From JAUZQZ01 sp964624255 (GTDB lineage Bacteria > Pseudomonadota > Zetaproteobacteria > Mariprofundales > Mariprofundaceae): a stretch of DNA of 9,108 nt. The stretch lies in NCBI GenBank assembly GCA_964624255.1, contig CAZUWV010000066.1, forward strand, positions 1 to 9,108, read 5' to 3'. Each line of letters begins with the position of its first letter. Position 1 is the stretch's first letter. Positions 1 to 6,884 of the stretch are shown here, piece after piece. The notes beneath the pieces were generated by a model. The model was not told the origin of the DNA, did not search any database, and saw only the letters and a list, made by a program, of their open reading frames with translations. A program made the translations under genes and the position numbers.

Positions 1-1
1 T

Positions 2-89
2 CCCACTTTGAGACCATTTTCGGGATGGAATGAGCTGCATGGTGGTTCCATGGAGTGAAATTCCAGCTCGGAAACGGACTCAAAGTGGG
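2..89. repeat. 88-bp imperfect palindrome, possible IS ends or MITE-like element
   Basis: The arms 2-12 (CCCACTTTGAG) and 79-89 (CTCAAAGTGGG) are perfect inverted copies. The pairing continues inward with few mismatches to about 31 and 60, giving arms of about 30 bp with roughly 25 matches. A second small hairpin (CATGG at 38-42, CCATG at 48-52) sits in the centre. No reading frame of note is inside. This could be a miniature inverted-repeat element, or two terminal repeats of an insertion sequence left after loss of its middle. Because the window begins here, the element may be part of something larger. The family was not identified. Confidence 0.5.
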
Positions 90-217
90 GAAGCAGATCG
101 CCGCTCACGAGTTTTGCAAGAGGCTCTATAGGTTAATGAATGAAAAATATATTTCCACCATGGAGAAATAGCCATGTTATTTAGTTACAGCCCCTTAGCT
201 CCTCTCTCCGGTTTTTT

Positions 218-242
218 CTCTGTGCTCTCTGTGTCCTCTGTG
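218..242. repeat. CTCTGTG repeat, three copies at 9-bp period
   Basis: CTCTGTG occurs at 218-224, 227-233 and 236-242, exactly 9 bp apart, with two-base spacers (CT, TC). It is preceded by a T run (212-217) and followed by GGTGAAAAAAA. It lies just upstream of the gene starting at 272. The rest of 90-271 shows nothing I can assign. From memory, CTCTGTG/CACAGAG-rich extragenic repeats of this kind recur in many environmental proteobacterial genomes. That memory was not checked here. The function is unknown. Confidence 0.6.
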
Positions 243-271
243 GTGAAAAAAAGGTTTAAATTTACACAGCG

Positions 272-1093
272 ATGATAAAACCACGTTCATTTATCACCTT
301 GCTCGTGCTGTTTGTCTGCTATGGGTTTCTTTTCGTCGCCCAGGATAAACACGCAGGAACAGGATCAGTCAACTTGTCACCTGTGCTTCCGGTCCCGATA
401 CTGGATGTGTTGGATCACTCTTATTTGCATCAGTTGATCGCCGAAGCCCTGTTCATCAGGACTGCCGTTTATTATGGCGGTCTTGATAAACAGATGAATG
501 AGGGCGATCTCAAGATTATGGGGCGATACTTTCTCGCCATGAGCCAGCTGCATCCGAGGCTTCTGGATATTTACTATCGCAGCGAAGCGGTGCTGGCGCA
601 CCGGGGAGACTCATATGCCAGAATGGCTAACCGGATATTGGAGAATGGGAGGCACGCCCTGCCCAGCCAGCTTGTTTTACCTTTTTTTGAGGGATTTAAT
701 TATTTTTATTATCTGGATAATCCCGGTAGAGCGGCCAATATCTTACATGTTGCCAGTCTTCTCCCTCATGCGCCGATATGGATCGGTCATCTGGCCAGTA
801 TGTTGATGGCCAGTAGCGGCAATATCCGAGCCGGACTAGCCTGGCTCAAAGGTATGCTTGCAGCCTCCCAGAATAAGGATGAAAAGGCGCGTTACAAAAA
901 AAATATTTTCGCGTTTGAAAAAGCTATGCGAGTTCAGCGAGCTCTAGACCGTTACGCCCGCAATGTTGGAAAATATCCCACTGGTCTGGCGGCGTTATTG
1001 CCGGTTTATTTAAGTGCGCTGCCAAGCTGGAAGAATGGCTATGTACTTGAATACCGACCACCAAAGCTATTCCTGCGCAGGCAGTTCCGCTAG
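272..1093 (+). CDS. Hypothetical membrane-anchored helical-repeat protein with pseudopilin-like C-terminal segment
   Basis: The product is 273 aa and I cannot name a family for it. Residues 7-23 form one hydrophobic segment after a positively charged start (MIKPR), either an uncleaved anchor or a signal peptide. This suggests export with the bulk outside the cytoplasm. Residues about 85-215 are rich in amphipathic helices with TPR-like spacing of small and aromatic residues (for example YYRSEAVLAHRGD and RAGLAWLKGML), so a protein-protein interaction scaffold is likely. Residues 222-265 (RALDRYARNVGKYPTGL, then LPVYLSALP and NGYVLEY) resemble the 'YPTGLAALVPxYL' region of type II secretion pseudopilins and related proteins. 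Upstream Shine-Dalgarno complementarity is weak (AAGGT near 250), so the start is only the best available ATG. It is followed by IS debris and has no obvious operon partner. It is certainly coding in style, but its function is open. Confidence 0.7.
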   Translation: MIKPRSFITLLVLFVCYGFLFVAQDKHAGTGSVNLSPVLPVPILDVLDHSYLHQLIAEALFIRTAVYYGGLDKQMNEGDLKIMGRYFLAMSQLHPRLLDIYYRSEAVLAHRGDSYARMANRILENGRHALPSQLVLPFFEGFNYFYYLDNPGRAANILHVASLLPHAPIWIGHLASMLMASSGNIRAGLAWLKGMLAASQNKDEKARYKKNIFAFEKAMRVQRALDRYARNVGKYPTGLAALLPVYLSALPSWKNGYVLEYRPPKLFLRRQFR

Positions 1094-1180
1094 CAGTTTG
1101 TCGGACTTATCCCCCATTCGTGATAGACTACTGAAGTGGAAAGAGTCGTGGAGGAAAGACTAATAAGCAGCAAGTTTTGA

Positions 1181-1456
1181 GATGTAGATCGTGGCACGCC
1201 GTATCTGTTTCCGCCATCACGGGATGAATGGTTAGCTGAGATCATTTGGCGCGTTTTGTGGTGGAGATAGTGGAAGGTCTGGGCACGAGAACATTGGAAT
1301 GCACCTACGGTGGAGGCGGCAGTGCGGCGTGATGTTACTGGCTTTGATTTTTTACGGTTATGCGACGGGGGGGTGTTTTCCAGCCGCAAACTGGAGCGTG
1401 CGGCGGAAAAGCATGCGCGCGAGCAGGCGGAGTATGAGGGAAAGGTGAGCCTGTGA
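1181..1456 (+). pseudogene. Decayed IS1182-family transposase remnant
   Basis: Pieces of a transposase N-terminus are readable in successive frames. Frame A (from about 1187) gives TPYLFPPSRDEWLAE. The next frame, from 1240, gives DHLARFVVEIVEGL and continues to GGGGSAA, then hits TGA at 1330. A third frame, from 1332, gives LLALIFYGYATG. Two extra bases in a seven-G run (1367-1373) restore frame A for GVFSSRKLERA. After that the text jumps to AREQAEYEGK, which belongs to the coiled-coil region much further along in the family, and stops at TGA 1454-1456. Frame A also carries a TAG at 1268. The order of motifs matches IS1182-type (IS4/IS5-like DDE) transposases as I know them. The whole catalytic DDE part is missing, so there are at least three frameshifts and one large internal deletion. 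No terminal inverted repeats were recognised. Confidence 0.8.
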
Positions 1457-1544
1457 TAGAAACAATAGGATATTCGCTATGAAAACTTTGTCGGGTTTCT
1501 CTCACTTGCTCAGAGAGTTAAGTCCGGCAGGCTAGGAGATAATT

Positions 1545-1892
1545 ATGTTCGCTACCATCTATCACAACCCTCGCTGTTCCAAGTCTCGCGCCACCATGGC
1601 GCTGCTGGAGGAACGCAATGTGAACCTCGATATTATTGAATATTTGAAAAATCCACCTTCCGAAGATGATCTTGCCCGGATACTCACCATGCTGGGCAAG
1701 GAGCCCGATGAGCTGATGCGTAAGGGAGAAAATGAATACAGACAATACATCAGGGACCAGAATCTAACTCGCCAGGAGCAGATCAGGCTGATGGTAGAGC
1801 ATCCTGTTCTAATCGAGCGTCCCATTGTGGTCAGTAATGGCAAGGCCGCTATCGGCCGTCCACCGGAATCCGTGTTGGAGATACTTGGCTGA
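1545..1892 (+). CDS. arsC: ArsC-family arsenate reductase (glutaredoxin-dependent type)
   Basis: The product is 115 aa, the usual length for the thioredoxin-fold ArsC family. It is a cytoplasmic enzyme that reduces arsenate to arsenite through a catalytic Cys with glutathione/glutaredoxin. The N-terminus carries the active-site loop HNPRCSKSR with Cys11. The three arginines expected to hold the oxyanion are at R59, R92 (IERPIVV) and R105 (GRPPESV), which match R60/R94/R107 of plasmid R773 ArsC. A good ribosome site, AGGAGA at 1534-1539, sets the ATG start. There are no arsR, arsB/acr3 or arsH genes beside it, so it is a solitary gene with an IS remnant upstream and a convergent signalling operon downstream. 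Lone ArsC-like proteins can also be Spx/YffB-type proteins of other function, but the conserved arginines favour a true reductase. Confidence 0.88.
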   Translation: MFATIYHNPRCSKSRATMALLEERNVNLDIIEYLKNPPSEDDLARILTMLGKEPDELMRKGENEYRQYIRDQNLTRQEQIRLMVEHPVLIERPIVVSNGKAAIGRPPESVLEILG

Positions 1893-1930
1893 AACGGTAG
1901 GGAACATGCCGGGGTATTGATGCCCGTTTC
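1891..1930. terminator. Weak terminator-like inverted repeat between convergent genes
   Basis: GAAACGG at 1891-1897, starting right after the arsC stop codon, is a perfect inverted copy of CCGTTTC at 1924-1930. A CAT/ATG pairing continues inside. No T tract follows on either strand, so it is not a canonical intrinsic terminator. The position between convergent genes (arsC and the HD-GYP gene) is the main argument for it. Confidence 0.25.
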
Positions 1931-1992
1931 CTCTACACACGGTCGATCGAAGGGTGGACTGATAGTGATATTCAAAGTGTATCAAGCGGACT

Positions 1993-3072
1993 TTACACAT
2001 CTTTACCACCCCTGCTTAGTACATGGGTATTGAAAATATCCTCGAAATTACTGGCGTATGATTGGAATGCCGCTAAAACCTTCGGATCGAAATGGGATGG
2101 CTCGGTACGACCATCGCCCCGGGTAATAATCCGCATCGTCATGGCATGGCCGAAGGCCGGTTTGTAGGGACGTTTGCTTCTGAGCGCATCATAGACATCG
2201 CATATCTGCATGATCCGGGCGGGTAGTGGGATGCCCTTGCCCTTGATTCCAAGCGGATAACCACTGCCGTCCCACCGCTCATGGTGTGACAGGGCAATGT
2301 CGTGTCCCATCGCCAGATAAGGTGATGTCTGACTCTCCAGGATCTTGGCACCAATGGTGGTATGCGACTTCATACTATCCCATTCCTCGGGCGTAAGTTC
2401 GCCGGGCTTTAGCAGGATATGGTCGGGGATGCCAATTTTTCCAATATCATGCATGGGGCTGGCATAAAAGATGGTTTCACGGAAGGTTTCATCCATACCA
2501 AGTTTTTCGGACAGTTTTCTTGCGTAGAAGCTGATGCGCTTGACATGTATGCCAGTTTCATCGTCGCGGTACTCGGCGGCTCGCATCAGTGTATAAATAG
2601 TTTCAACGAAGGAATATTTTAGTGCTTGCGTGCGCTCTCGCACCTGCCGCTCCAGTATCCGGTTGTGGTTTTTCAGGAAATCGCTAAATTCCTTGAGACG
2701 TAGAAGGTTGCGTATGCGCATTTGCAAATCCAGACGGTCCACTGGCTTGATCAGATACTCCTCGGCACCAGCCTCCAGGGCGCGGATTCGTGATTTGCGA
2801 TTTTCCAGCGCCGTAAGCATAATAATGGGAATATGCTTGGGTTCAGAAGCCTCTTTTAGTTTTTTAGTTGCTTCGAAGCCATCCATGACCGGCATCATGA
2901 TATCCATCAAAATCAGGTCTGGCTGATAGTTTTTCGCCATCTCCATGGCTTGCATGCCATTAGCCGCTTCCTGATACTCATGACCATCGACATCCAGGTA
3001 TGCGGCCAGTAGGGACCGGTTCCTGGGTTCATCGTCAACAATGAGAATCTTTTTTGCTTTTGTGTTCATCAT
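1993..3072 (-). CDS. Response regulator with HD-GYP cyclic-di-GMP phosphodiesterase output
   Basis: The product is 359 aa and cytoplasmic. A receiver domain spans residues about 6-125, with acidic pair D13/D14, phospho-acceptor D57 (LILMDIMMP), T88 and K109 (LIKP). A short helical linker (about 128-152) leads to an HD-GYP domain (about 155-345). That domain has HDIGKIGIPD (H208/D209) and the complete HHERWDGSGYP motif (about 263-273). All hallmark metal-binding and GYP residues visible here are intact, so an active enzyme that hydrolyses cyclic-di-GMP, switched by phosphorylation, is expected. It is the last gene of the minus-strand signalling operon. Its ATG overlaps the stop of the preceding receiver gene (3069-3072, ATGA), indicating translational coupling. 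A second ATG directly follows the first, so the true start could be one codon later. The partner kinase is presumably the hybrid kinase upstream. Confidence 0.93.
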   Translation of the reverse strand: MMNTKAKKILIVDDEPRNRSLLAAYLDVDGHEYQEAANGMQAMEMAKNYQPDLILMDIMMPVMDGFEATKKLKEASEPKHIPIIMLTALENRKSRIRALEAGAEEYLIKPVDRLDLQMRIRNLLRLKEFSDFLKNHNRILERQVRERTQALKYSFVETIYTLMRAAEYRDDETGIHVKRISFYARKLSEKLGMDETFRETIFYASPMHDIGKIGIPDHILLKPGELTPEEWDSMKSHTTIGAKILESQTSPYLAMGHDIALSHHERWDGSGYPLGIKGKGIPLPARIMQICDVYDALRSKRPYKPAFGHAMTMRIITRGDGRTEPSHFDPKVLAAFQSYASNFEDIFNTHVLSRGGKDV

Positions 3073-3437
3073 TCGGGTGGCAGGAAAGATTTAACTGTTT
3101 TCAGAAATTCTCTGTAACGAATGGGTTTGGAAATGTAGCCATCGCAGCCGGCGGAGAGCATTTTCCGCTCATCGTCCTTCATGGCAAACGCAGTCAGGGC
3201 AATAATCGGAATATCCCGGGTGCTTTGATCGTCTTTCAGCAGGCGCGTAGCCATCAGACCATTCATAGCGGGTAACTGGACATCCATGAGAATGAGGTCG
3301 GGTCGCTCATTTCTGGCCAACCGAATGCCGAGCTCCGCATCCCTGGCTTCCAGAACTTCATAGCAGCCAACTCTCGTCAGCACATTGGAAGTAAGCTTCA
3401 TATTGGTCGGATTGTCTTCAACAATAAGTATCTTCAC
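3069..3437 (-). CDS. Single-domain response regulator (CheY/DivK-like)
   Basis: The 122-aa product is a stand-alone receiver with no output domain. Visible features are the acidic pair E7/D8 (IVEDN), phospho-acceptor D52 (LILMDVQLP), T82 (IIALTAFAM) and K104 (ISKPI). The IIALTAFAM and ISKPI text is typical of the DivK-like group that acts as a phosphate shuttle or allosteric partner. The start is GTG at 3435-3437, preceded by AAAGGGA about 10 bases upstream. This ribosome site lies over the end of the orphan REC fragment. The gene overlaps the HD-GYP gene by ATGA. In the operon it probably relays or buffers phosphoryl groups between the hybrid kinase and the HD-GYP regulator. That role is inferred from context, not seen. 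Confidence 0.92.
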   Translation of the reverse strand: MKILIVEDNPTNMKLTSNVLTRVGCYEVLEARDAELGIRLARNERPDLILMDVQLPAMNGLMATRLLKDDQSTRDIPIIALTAFAMKDDERKMLSAGCDGYISKPIRYREFLKTVKSFLPPE

Positions 3438-3444
3438 GATGGTT

Positions 3445-3612
3445 TTATCCCTTTGTTATCAGGGTAGCGACTTCGGCCAGGAACTGATCCTTGTCGAAGC
3501 TACCTTTTTCCTCAATGACCTGCACATGGCGCATTAGTTTCTGCCATTCGCCTTTGGTCAATATCTTGGCGCTTAACACGATAATGGAGGTATTGTGCGT
3601 TTTTTTATGCAT
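3445..3612 (-). pseudogene. Orphan C-terminal half of a REC domain, in the -1 frame relative to the hybrid kinase
   Basis: This frame encodes 55 aa from an ATG at 3610-3612 to TAA at 3445-3447. The text TSIIVLSAKILTKGEWQKL, followed by VIEEKGSFDKDQFLAEV, is the strand-4 to helix-5 half of a receiver domain. It aligns well with the same part of REC2 of the kinase (IPIVILTAK, then IVEKSDF and INEVQRAIGK). No N-terminal half with a phospho-acceptor is present in any frame upstream. It overlaps the kinase 3' end by 40 bp, ends 7 bp before the receiver start at 3437, and has no convincing ribosome site. It is best read as the leftover of a third or replaced REC domain, whose original stop preceded the next gene. 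Alternatively it is expressed as a -1 frameshift extension of the kinase. Confidence 0.6.
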
Positions 3613-6600
3613 GCTGCGTGTTCCGTTTGCTGATCTGTGTGAGGCTCAAGCCCCGCCCCTGCCTTGCCTATGGCCCGCTGAACCTCATTGATGAATGAGC
3701 CATGATTAAAGTCGCTTTTTTCGACAATCTTTAGCACGCCACCATTCAACGCCTTGTGGTCCGCATCGGTCATGGCTTTGGCTGTGAGGATAACAATCGG
3801 TATCCGGGCAGTTTTTTCATTGGTCTTCAGCGAATCCACGACATCAAAGCCAGTCACTTCCGGCATCATCAGATCAAGTATAATTAAATCGGGATGCTTT
3901 TCGATTGCCAAATCGATGGCTTCGGCCCCGCCGTAGGCACGCAGAACCCTGGCACCGCTGCTTTCCAGATGCTGAGAGACAAGTTCTACGGCTTTGGGGT
4001 CATCATCCACCACCAGCACCGTACCCGATACGCATCCATCCACACCAAGCCCGGCACTGGCAACCGATTCCAGTAAGGACTTTTTACTAACCGGTTTCTG
4101 CAACACTTCTGTGGCTCCCAGCGAAAACCCCTTTCTTTCGTTGCCATCGGCGACGATAGAGACGATAACCACGGGGATATGCGCCACGGTTTTATCCTGC
4201 TTGAGCCGACCGAGAAAATCCCAACCGTCCATGCCGGGCAGTAGAATATCCAGCGTAATCAGGTCGGGCTTCGTGGTGGCCAGCATATCCAGAGCCTGTT
4301 CAGCCGTCGCGGCACGCGTGGTGTGGTAGCCTTCCGTCTCCAGTTGCATCCGCATTAGATCGGCGGCTAAATCCTCATCCTCAATCATCAGCACTGAAGG
4401 CTTACCACCATGGTCAGACCCTGGAGCACACACCGCTTGACCTGTATCCCTGCCACGACGAGACCCATGGTGGGTCGTGGTAATTCCGGGTCCGGGTTTA
4501 TCTGCTGTCCCATCGGTGCGCCATGGTAGCCAAACCGTAAAGGTGCTGCCTTTCCCCTCCTCGCTCTGCATGGCAACCGCACCGCCGTGTAGCTCGGTCA
4601 GCCTTTTAACGATGACCAGCCCCAGACCTGTACCCTCGTATTTTCGTGACAGCGAGGAATCCACCTGTACGAATGCGGTAAACAGTTTCTTTTGATCCGC
4701 TTCGGAAATACCGATACCTGTGTCAGAAATGGAAATTTCAAGAAAACTTCCGTTAAACTCCGGGTGTTTAGGGCTAAGGATTACGTTCTTGTTTCCCGAC
4801 CCAAGCCCTTTTCCTTCTATCTTTCGTGCGCGAAGGCAGACGGAACCGCCATCCGGCGTAAACTTGACGGCGTTGGACAGCAGGTTGAAAATAATCTGCT
4901 TGGTCTTGCGTGCATCCAGCCAGCAGGTTTCCATATCCTTGCTGATATCCCATGAGAGTTTGATGCGGTGAGCCATGGCCTTTTCCTTGATGATGGAGAG
5001 GCTGTTGTTCAGCAAATCCGGTACCATCAGCTCGTCCAGCTCCAGTTCCATCTTACCGGCCTCTATTTTGGAGAGATCAAGGATGTCGTTGATGAGGCTT
5101 AAGAGATGCTGGCCGCTGTTGAAGATATCCCCAACGTATTCGGTTTGTTTCTCGCTCATCTCGCCCATGACGCCGTCTTTCAGGACCTCGGAGAAGCCGA
5201 TGATGGCGTTCAGCGGGGTTCTGAGTTCATGGCTCATATTGGCCAGAAACTCAGACTTCATGCGGCTAGCTTGCTTCAGTTGCTCATTCTGTCGTGTGAT
5301 TTCCTCGCCGCGCTGTTTAAGTTGCCCGGTCAGATCCATGAGATTGCTGTGCTGTCTTAAATTGTGCATGGCCACGCTAAGCTGGTCGGACAATCGCTCA
5401 ATAAAGCATATGTCCAAGTCGGACAGCACCTTGTCCGAGGCCAGCGCCAGCACACCTACGGGCTTCCCCTGAGAGCAGATCGGGCTGATAACCACGCAGG
5501 CTGGTGTAAACGACAGCACTCCGGCCTCAATATTCAGGCCAACCTCGTCAAACTCCTCCAGCATGAGAGTTTTATTGTCCAGCACTGCCTGACCAATCAG
5601 ACCGACGCCTCGCTCGAATTCCTTTTTCAGCGTATCCGGCGCGCCGTGGCTGGCAGTCAGCTTCAATGTGCCGCGCCATTCATCATAGGTATAGATAGCT
5701 GAAACGGGGAGAGGGTGGTTATCGGCCAAGATGGCCAACACACCGTTTAACGCCTTTCCCTGGTTATAGGTAGAGGAGAACAGCGCCATGGCCTCGGCAT
5801 AGGATTGGTCGTAGCGACCGCGTAGCGCCAGTTCGCGGTTTTTCTCCTCAACAGTCTGCTCGGCGGCCATGCGCTCGCTGATGTCGCGCACCACACCGAT
5901 AAACTGGCGCGCCGTACCTGAAATCATTTCGCTGACCGCCAGATCGAGAGGGAAGGCGGAGCCATCCTTACACCTGCCCTCCACGGTACGCCCTATACCG
6001 ATAACCTTTGCCTCGCCGGTATCGAGGTAGTGATGGAGGTAGCCGTCGTGCTCATGCTTGTACGGTTCAGGCATCAGCATGTTGACGTTATTACCGACCA
6101 CTTCATGAGCCTGATAGCCGAAAATTTTCTCCGCTGCTGCGTTGAAAGATTTAACGGTGCCATGTTCGTCAATGGCGATAACGCCATCCACCATACCTTC
6201 CAGAGTGCCGCGATTAAGTGCCTCGGAAGCGGCAAGCTCATTGGCGGATTCGCGCATGCGATGCACAAGGGGACGGAAGAGAAACCTGACCATCAGCAGC
6301 ATCACCGCCAGGATCAGCAGCGTGATGCCGAGGCCCTGATATTGTACGACTCTGATATGATTTTCGCTCTCTTCCTGATACTGATGCACAATGGCGTTTA
6401 GTATCCCGGGCAGGGGTCCGTTGGTTGCTTTCTGGATAGCCATGAGGTCGGTATTGCCGACATGTAGTGCAGTCGCTTTCGCGTAGGCCAGTGTACGGCC
6501 TGCCTTGAGGAATGCCTTGATCCGCTGGTCTGCAGACAGTGGTGGAGCGAAGTACATAGCCCGCATCCGTGGTGAAAGCTTTTGCACAGCCTTGTTGGTC

Positions 6601-6884
6601 AGGTCACCGTGCTCTTTTTCCATGGTGTCAATCGCCTGTAGCAGCCTGTGCCGCAACCGTAAGCGTTTGGACGGGTCCGAAACCGTGGCGTAGGCCGTGG
6701 AAAGTTCTTCGATCTTGAATGCCAGCATGCGTTGCCGACCACTGATATTGATTCCGGCGGCGCTGTTTCTCTCGGTTTCAAGGCTTTGCGTTAAAATGGA
6801 AAAGTTGCTGGCGACCAGTGCGGCCAGCAAGATTCCGGCAGCAACACCTGCGGCAATAAGGCGCTTAAGTGGTGCTACTTCCAT
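3573..6884 (-). CDS. Membrane hybrid histidine kinase: PilJ-type sensor, PAS, GAF, HisKA, HATPase, REC, REC
   Basis: The product is 1103 aa. Residues 8-27 form TM1. Residues about 30-178 form a periplasmic helical sensor with a P-box-like motif at 41-58 (GINISGRQRML), as in PilJ and NarX-type sensors. TM2 is about 184-204. A PAS domain (about 222-340) ends in the typical FIGVVRDISER, and a GAF domain covers about 365-508. A short coil (about 518-540) leads to HisKA with the autophosphorylated H552 (SHELRTPLN). The ATPase domain has N671 (LLSNAVKF), D721TGIG and GTGLGL (751-756). REC1 spans about 829-942 with D879 and K930. REC2 spans about 954-1075 with D1004. Its C-terminal lysine sits in a divergent EKS context (K1056). 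No HPt domain is present. A GGAAG ribosome site at 6890-6894 lies six bases before the ATG. The gene is first of an operon with a free receiver and a REC-HD-GYP protein, presumably its phosphorelay partners. The last residues (about 1076-1103) look like random tail, and the end overlaps an orphan REC fragment in another frame. Confidence 0.93.
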   Translation of the reverse strand: MEVAPLKRLIAAGVAAGILLAALVASNFSILTQSLETERNSAAGINISGRQRMLAFKIEELSTAYATVSDPSKRLRLRHRLLQAIDTMEKEHGDLTNKAVQKLSPRMRAMYFAPPLSADQRIKAFLKAGRTLAYAKATALHVGNTDLMAIQKATNGPLPGILNAIVHQYQEESENHIRVVQYQGLGITLLILAVMLLMVRFLFRPLVHRMRESANELAASEALNRGTLEGMVDGVIAIDEHGTVKSFNAAAEKIFGYQAHEVVGNNVNMLMPEPYKHEHDGYLHHYLDTGEAKVIGIGRTVEGRCKDGSAFPLDLAVSEMISGTARQFIGVVRDISERMAAEQTVEEKNRELALRGRYDQSYAEAMALFSSTYNQGKALNGVLAILADNHPLPVSAIYTYDEWRGTLKLTASHGAPDTLKKEFERGVGLIGQAVLDNKTLMLEEFDEVGLNIEAGVLSFTPACVVISPICSQGKPVGVLALASDKVLSDLDICFIERLSDQLSVAMHNLRQHSNLMDLTGQLKQRGEEITRQNEQLKQASRMKSEFLANMSHELRTPLNAIIGFSEVLKDGVMGEMSEKQTEYVGDIFNSGQHLLSLINDILDLSKIEAGKMELELDELMVPDLLNNSLSIIKEKAMAHRIKLSWDISKDMETCWLDARKTKQIIFNLLSNAVKFTPDGGSVCLRARKIEGKGLGSGNKNVILSPKHPEFNGSFLEISISDTGIGISEADQKKLFTAFVQVDSSLSRKYEGTGLGLVIVKRLTELHGGAVAMQSEEGKGSTFTVWLPWRTDGTADKPGPGITTTHHGSRRGRDTGQAVCAPGSDHGGKPSVLMIEDEDLAADLMRMQLETEGYHTTRAATAEQALDMLATTKPDLITLDILLPGMDGWDFLGRLKQDKTVAHIPVVIVSIVADGNERKGFSLGATEVLQKPVSKKSLLESVASAGLGVDGCVSGTVLVVDDDPKAVELVSQHLESSGARVLRAYGGAEAIDLAIEKHPDLIILDLMMPEVTGFDVVDSLKTNEKTARIPIVILTAKAMTDADHKALNGGVLKIVEKSDFNHGSFINEVQRAIGKAGAGLEPHTDQQTEHAACIKKRTIPPLSC
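3600..3606 (-). other. Candidate -1 slippery heptamer A AAA AAA at the kinase 3' end
   Basis: On the minus strand seven A's run from 3606 to 3600. In the kinase frame they are read as AT(A AAA AAA) CGC, which is the X XXY YYZ phase of a -1 ribosomal frameshift site. Slipping back one base after Lys1095 would add 51 residues of the orphan REC fragment and give a 1146-aa product. I see no obvious stimulatory Shine-Dalgarno element or strong pseudoknot nearby, so programmed use is unproven. Homopolymer length error or simple decay is also possible. Confidence 0.35.

Noticed and set aside
1090..1389. Minus-strand 99-codon open frame
   Set aside because: It is antisense to the plus-strand transposase remnant, whose motifs explain the sequence. 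Its own protein is unlike any family.
1479..1535. 18-codon frame (MKTLSGFSHLL...) with AGGA upstream, ending over the arsC ribosome site; leader peptide candidate
   Set aside because: Too short to separate from chance. It shows no stalling motif or attenuator hairpin, and lies in IS debris.
1562..1975. Minus-strand 137-codon open frame over arsC
   Set aside because: Shadow of the arsC gene, which has a strong ribosome site and conserved active-site residues.
4975..5472. 165-codon plus-strand open frame inside the kinase
   Set aside because: It is antisense to the HisKA/GAF coding region. It is Ser- and Leu-rich low-complexity protein, as typical of a shadow frame.
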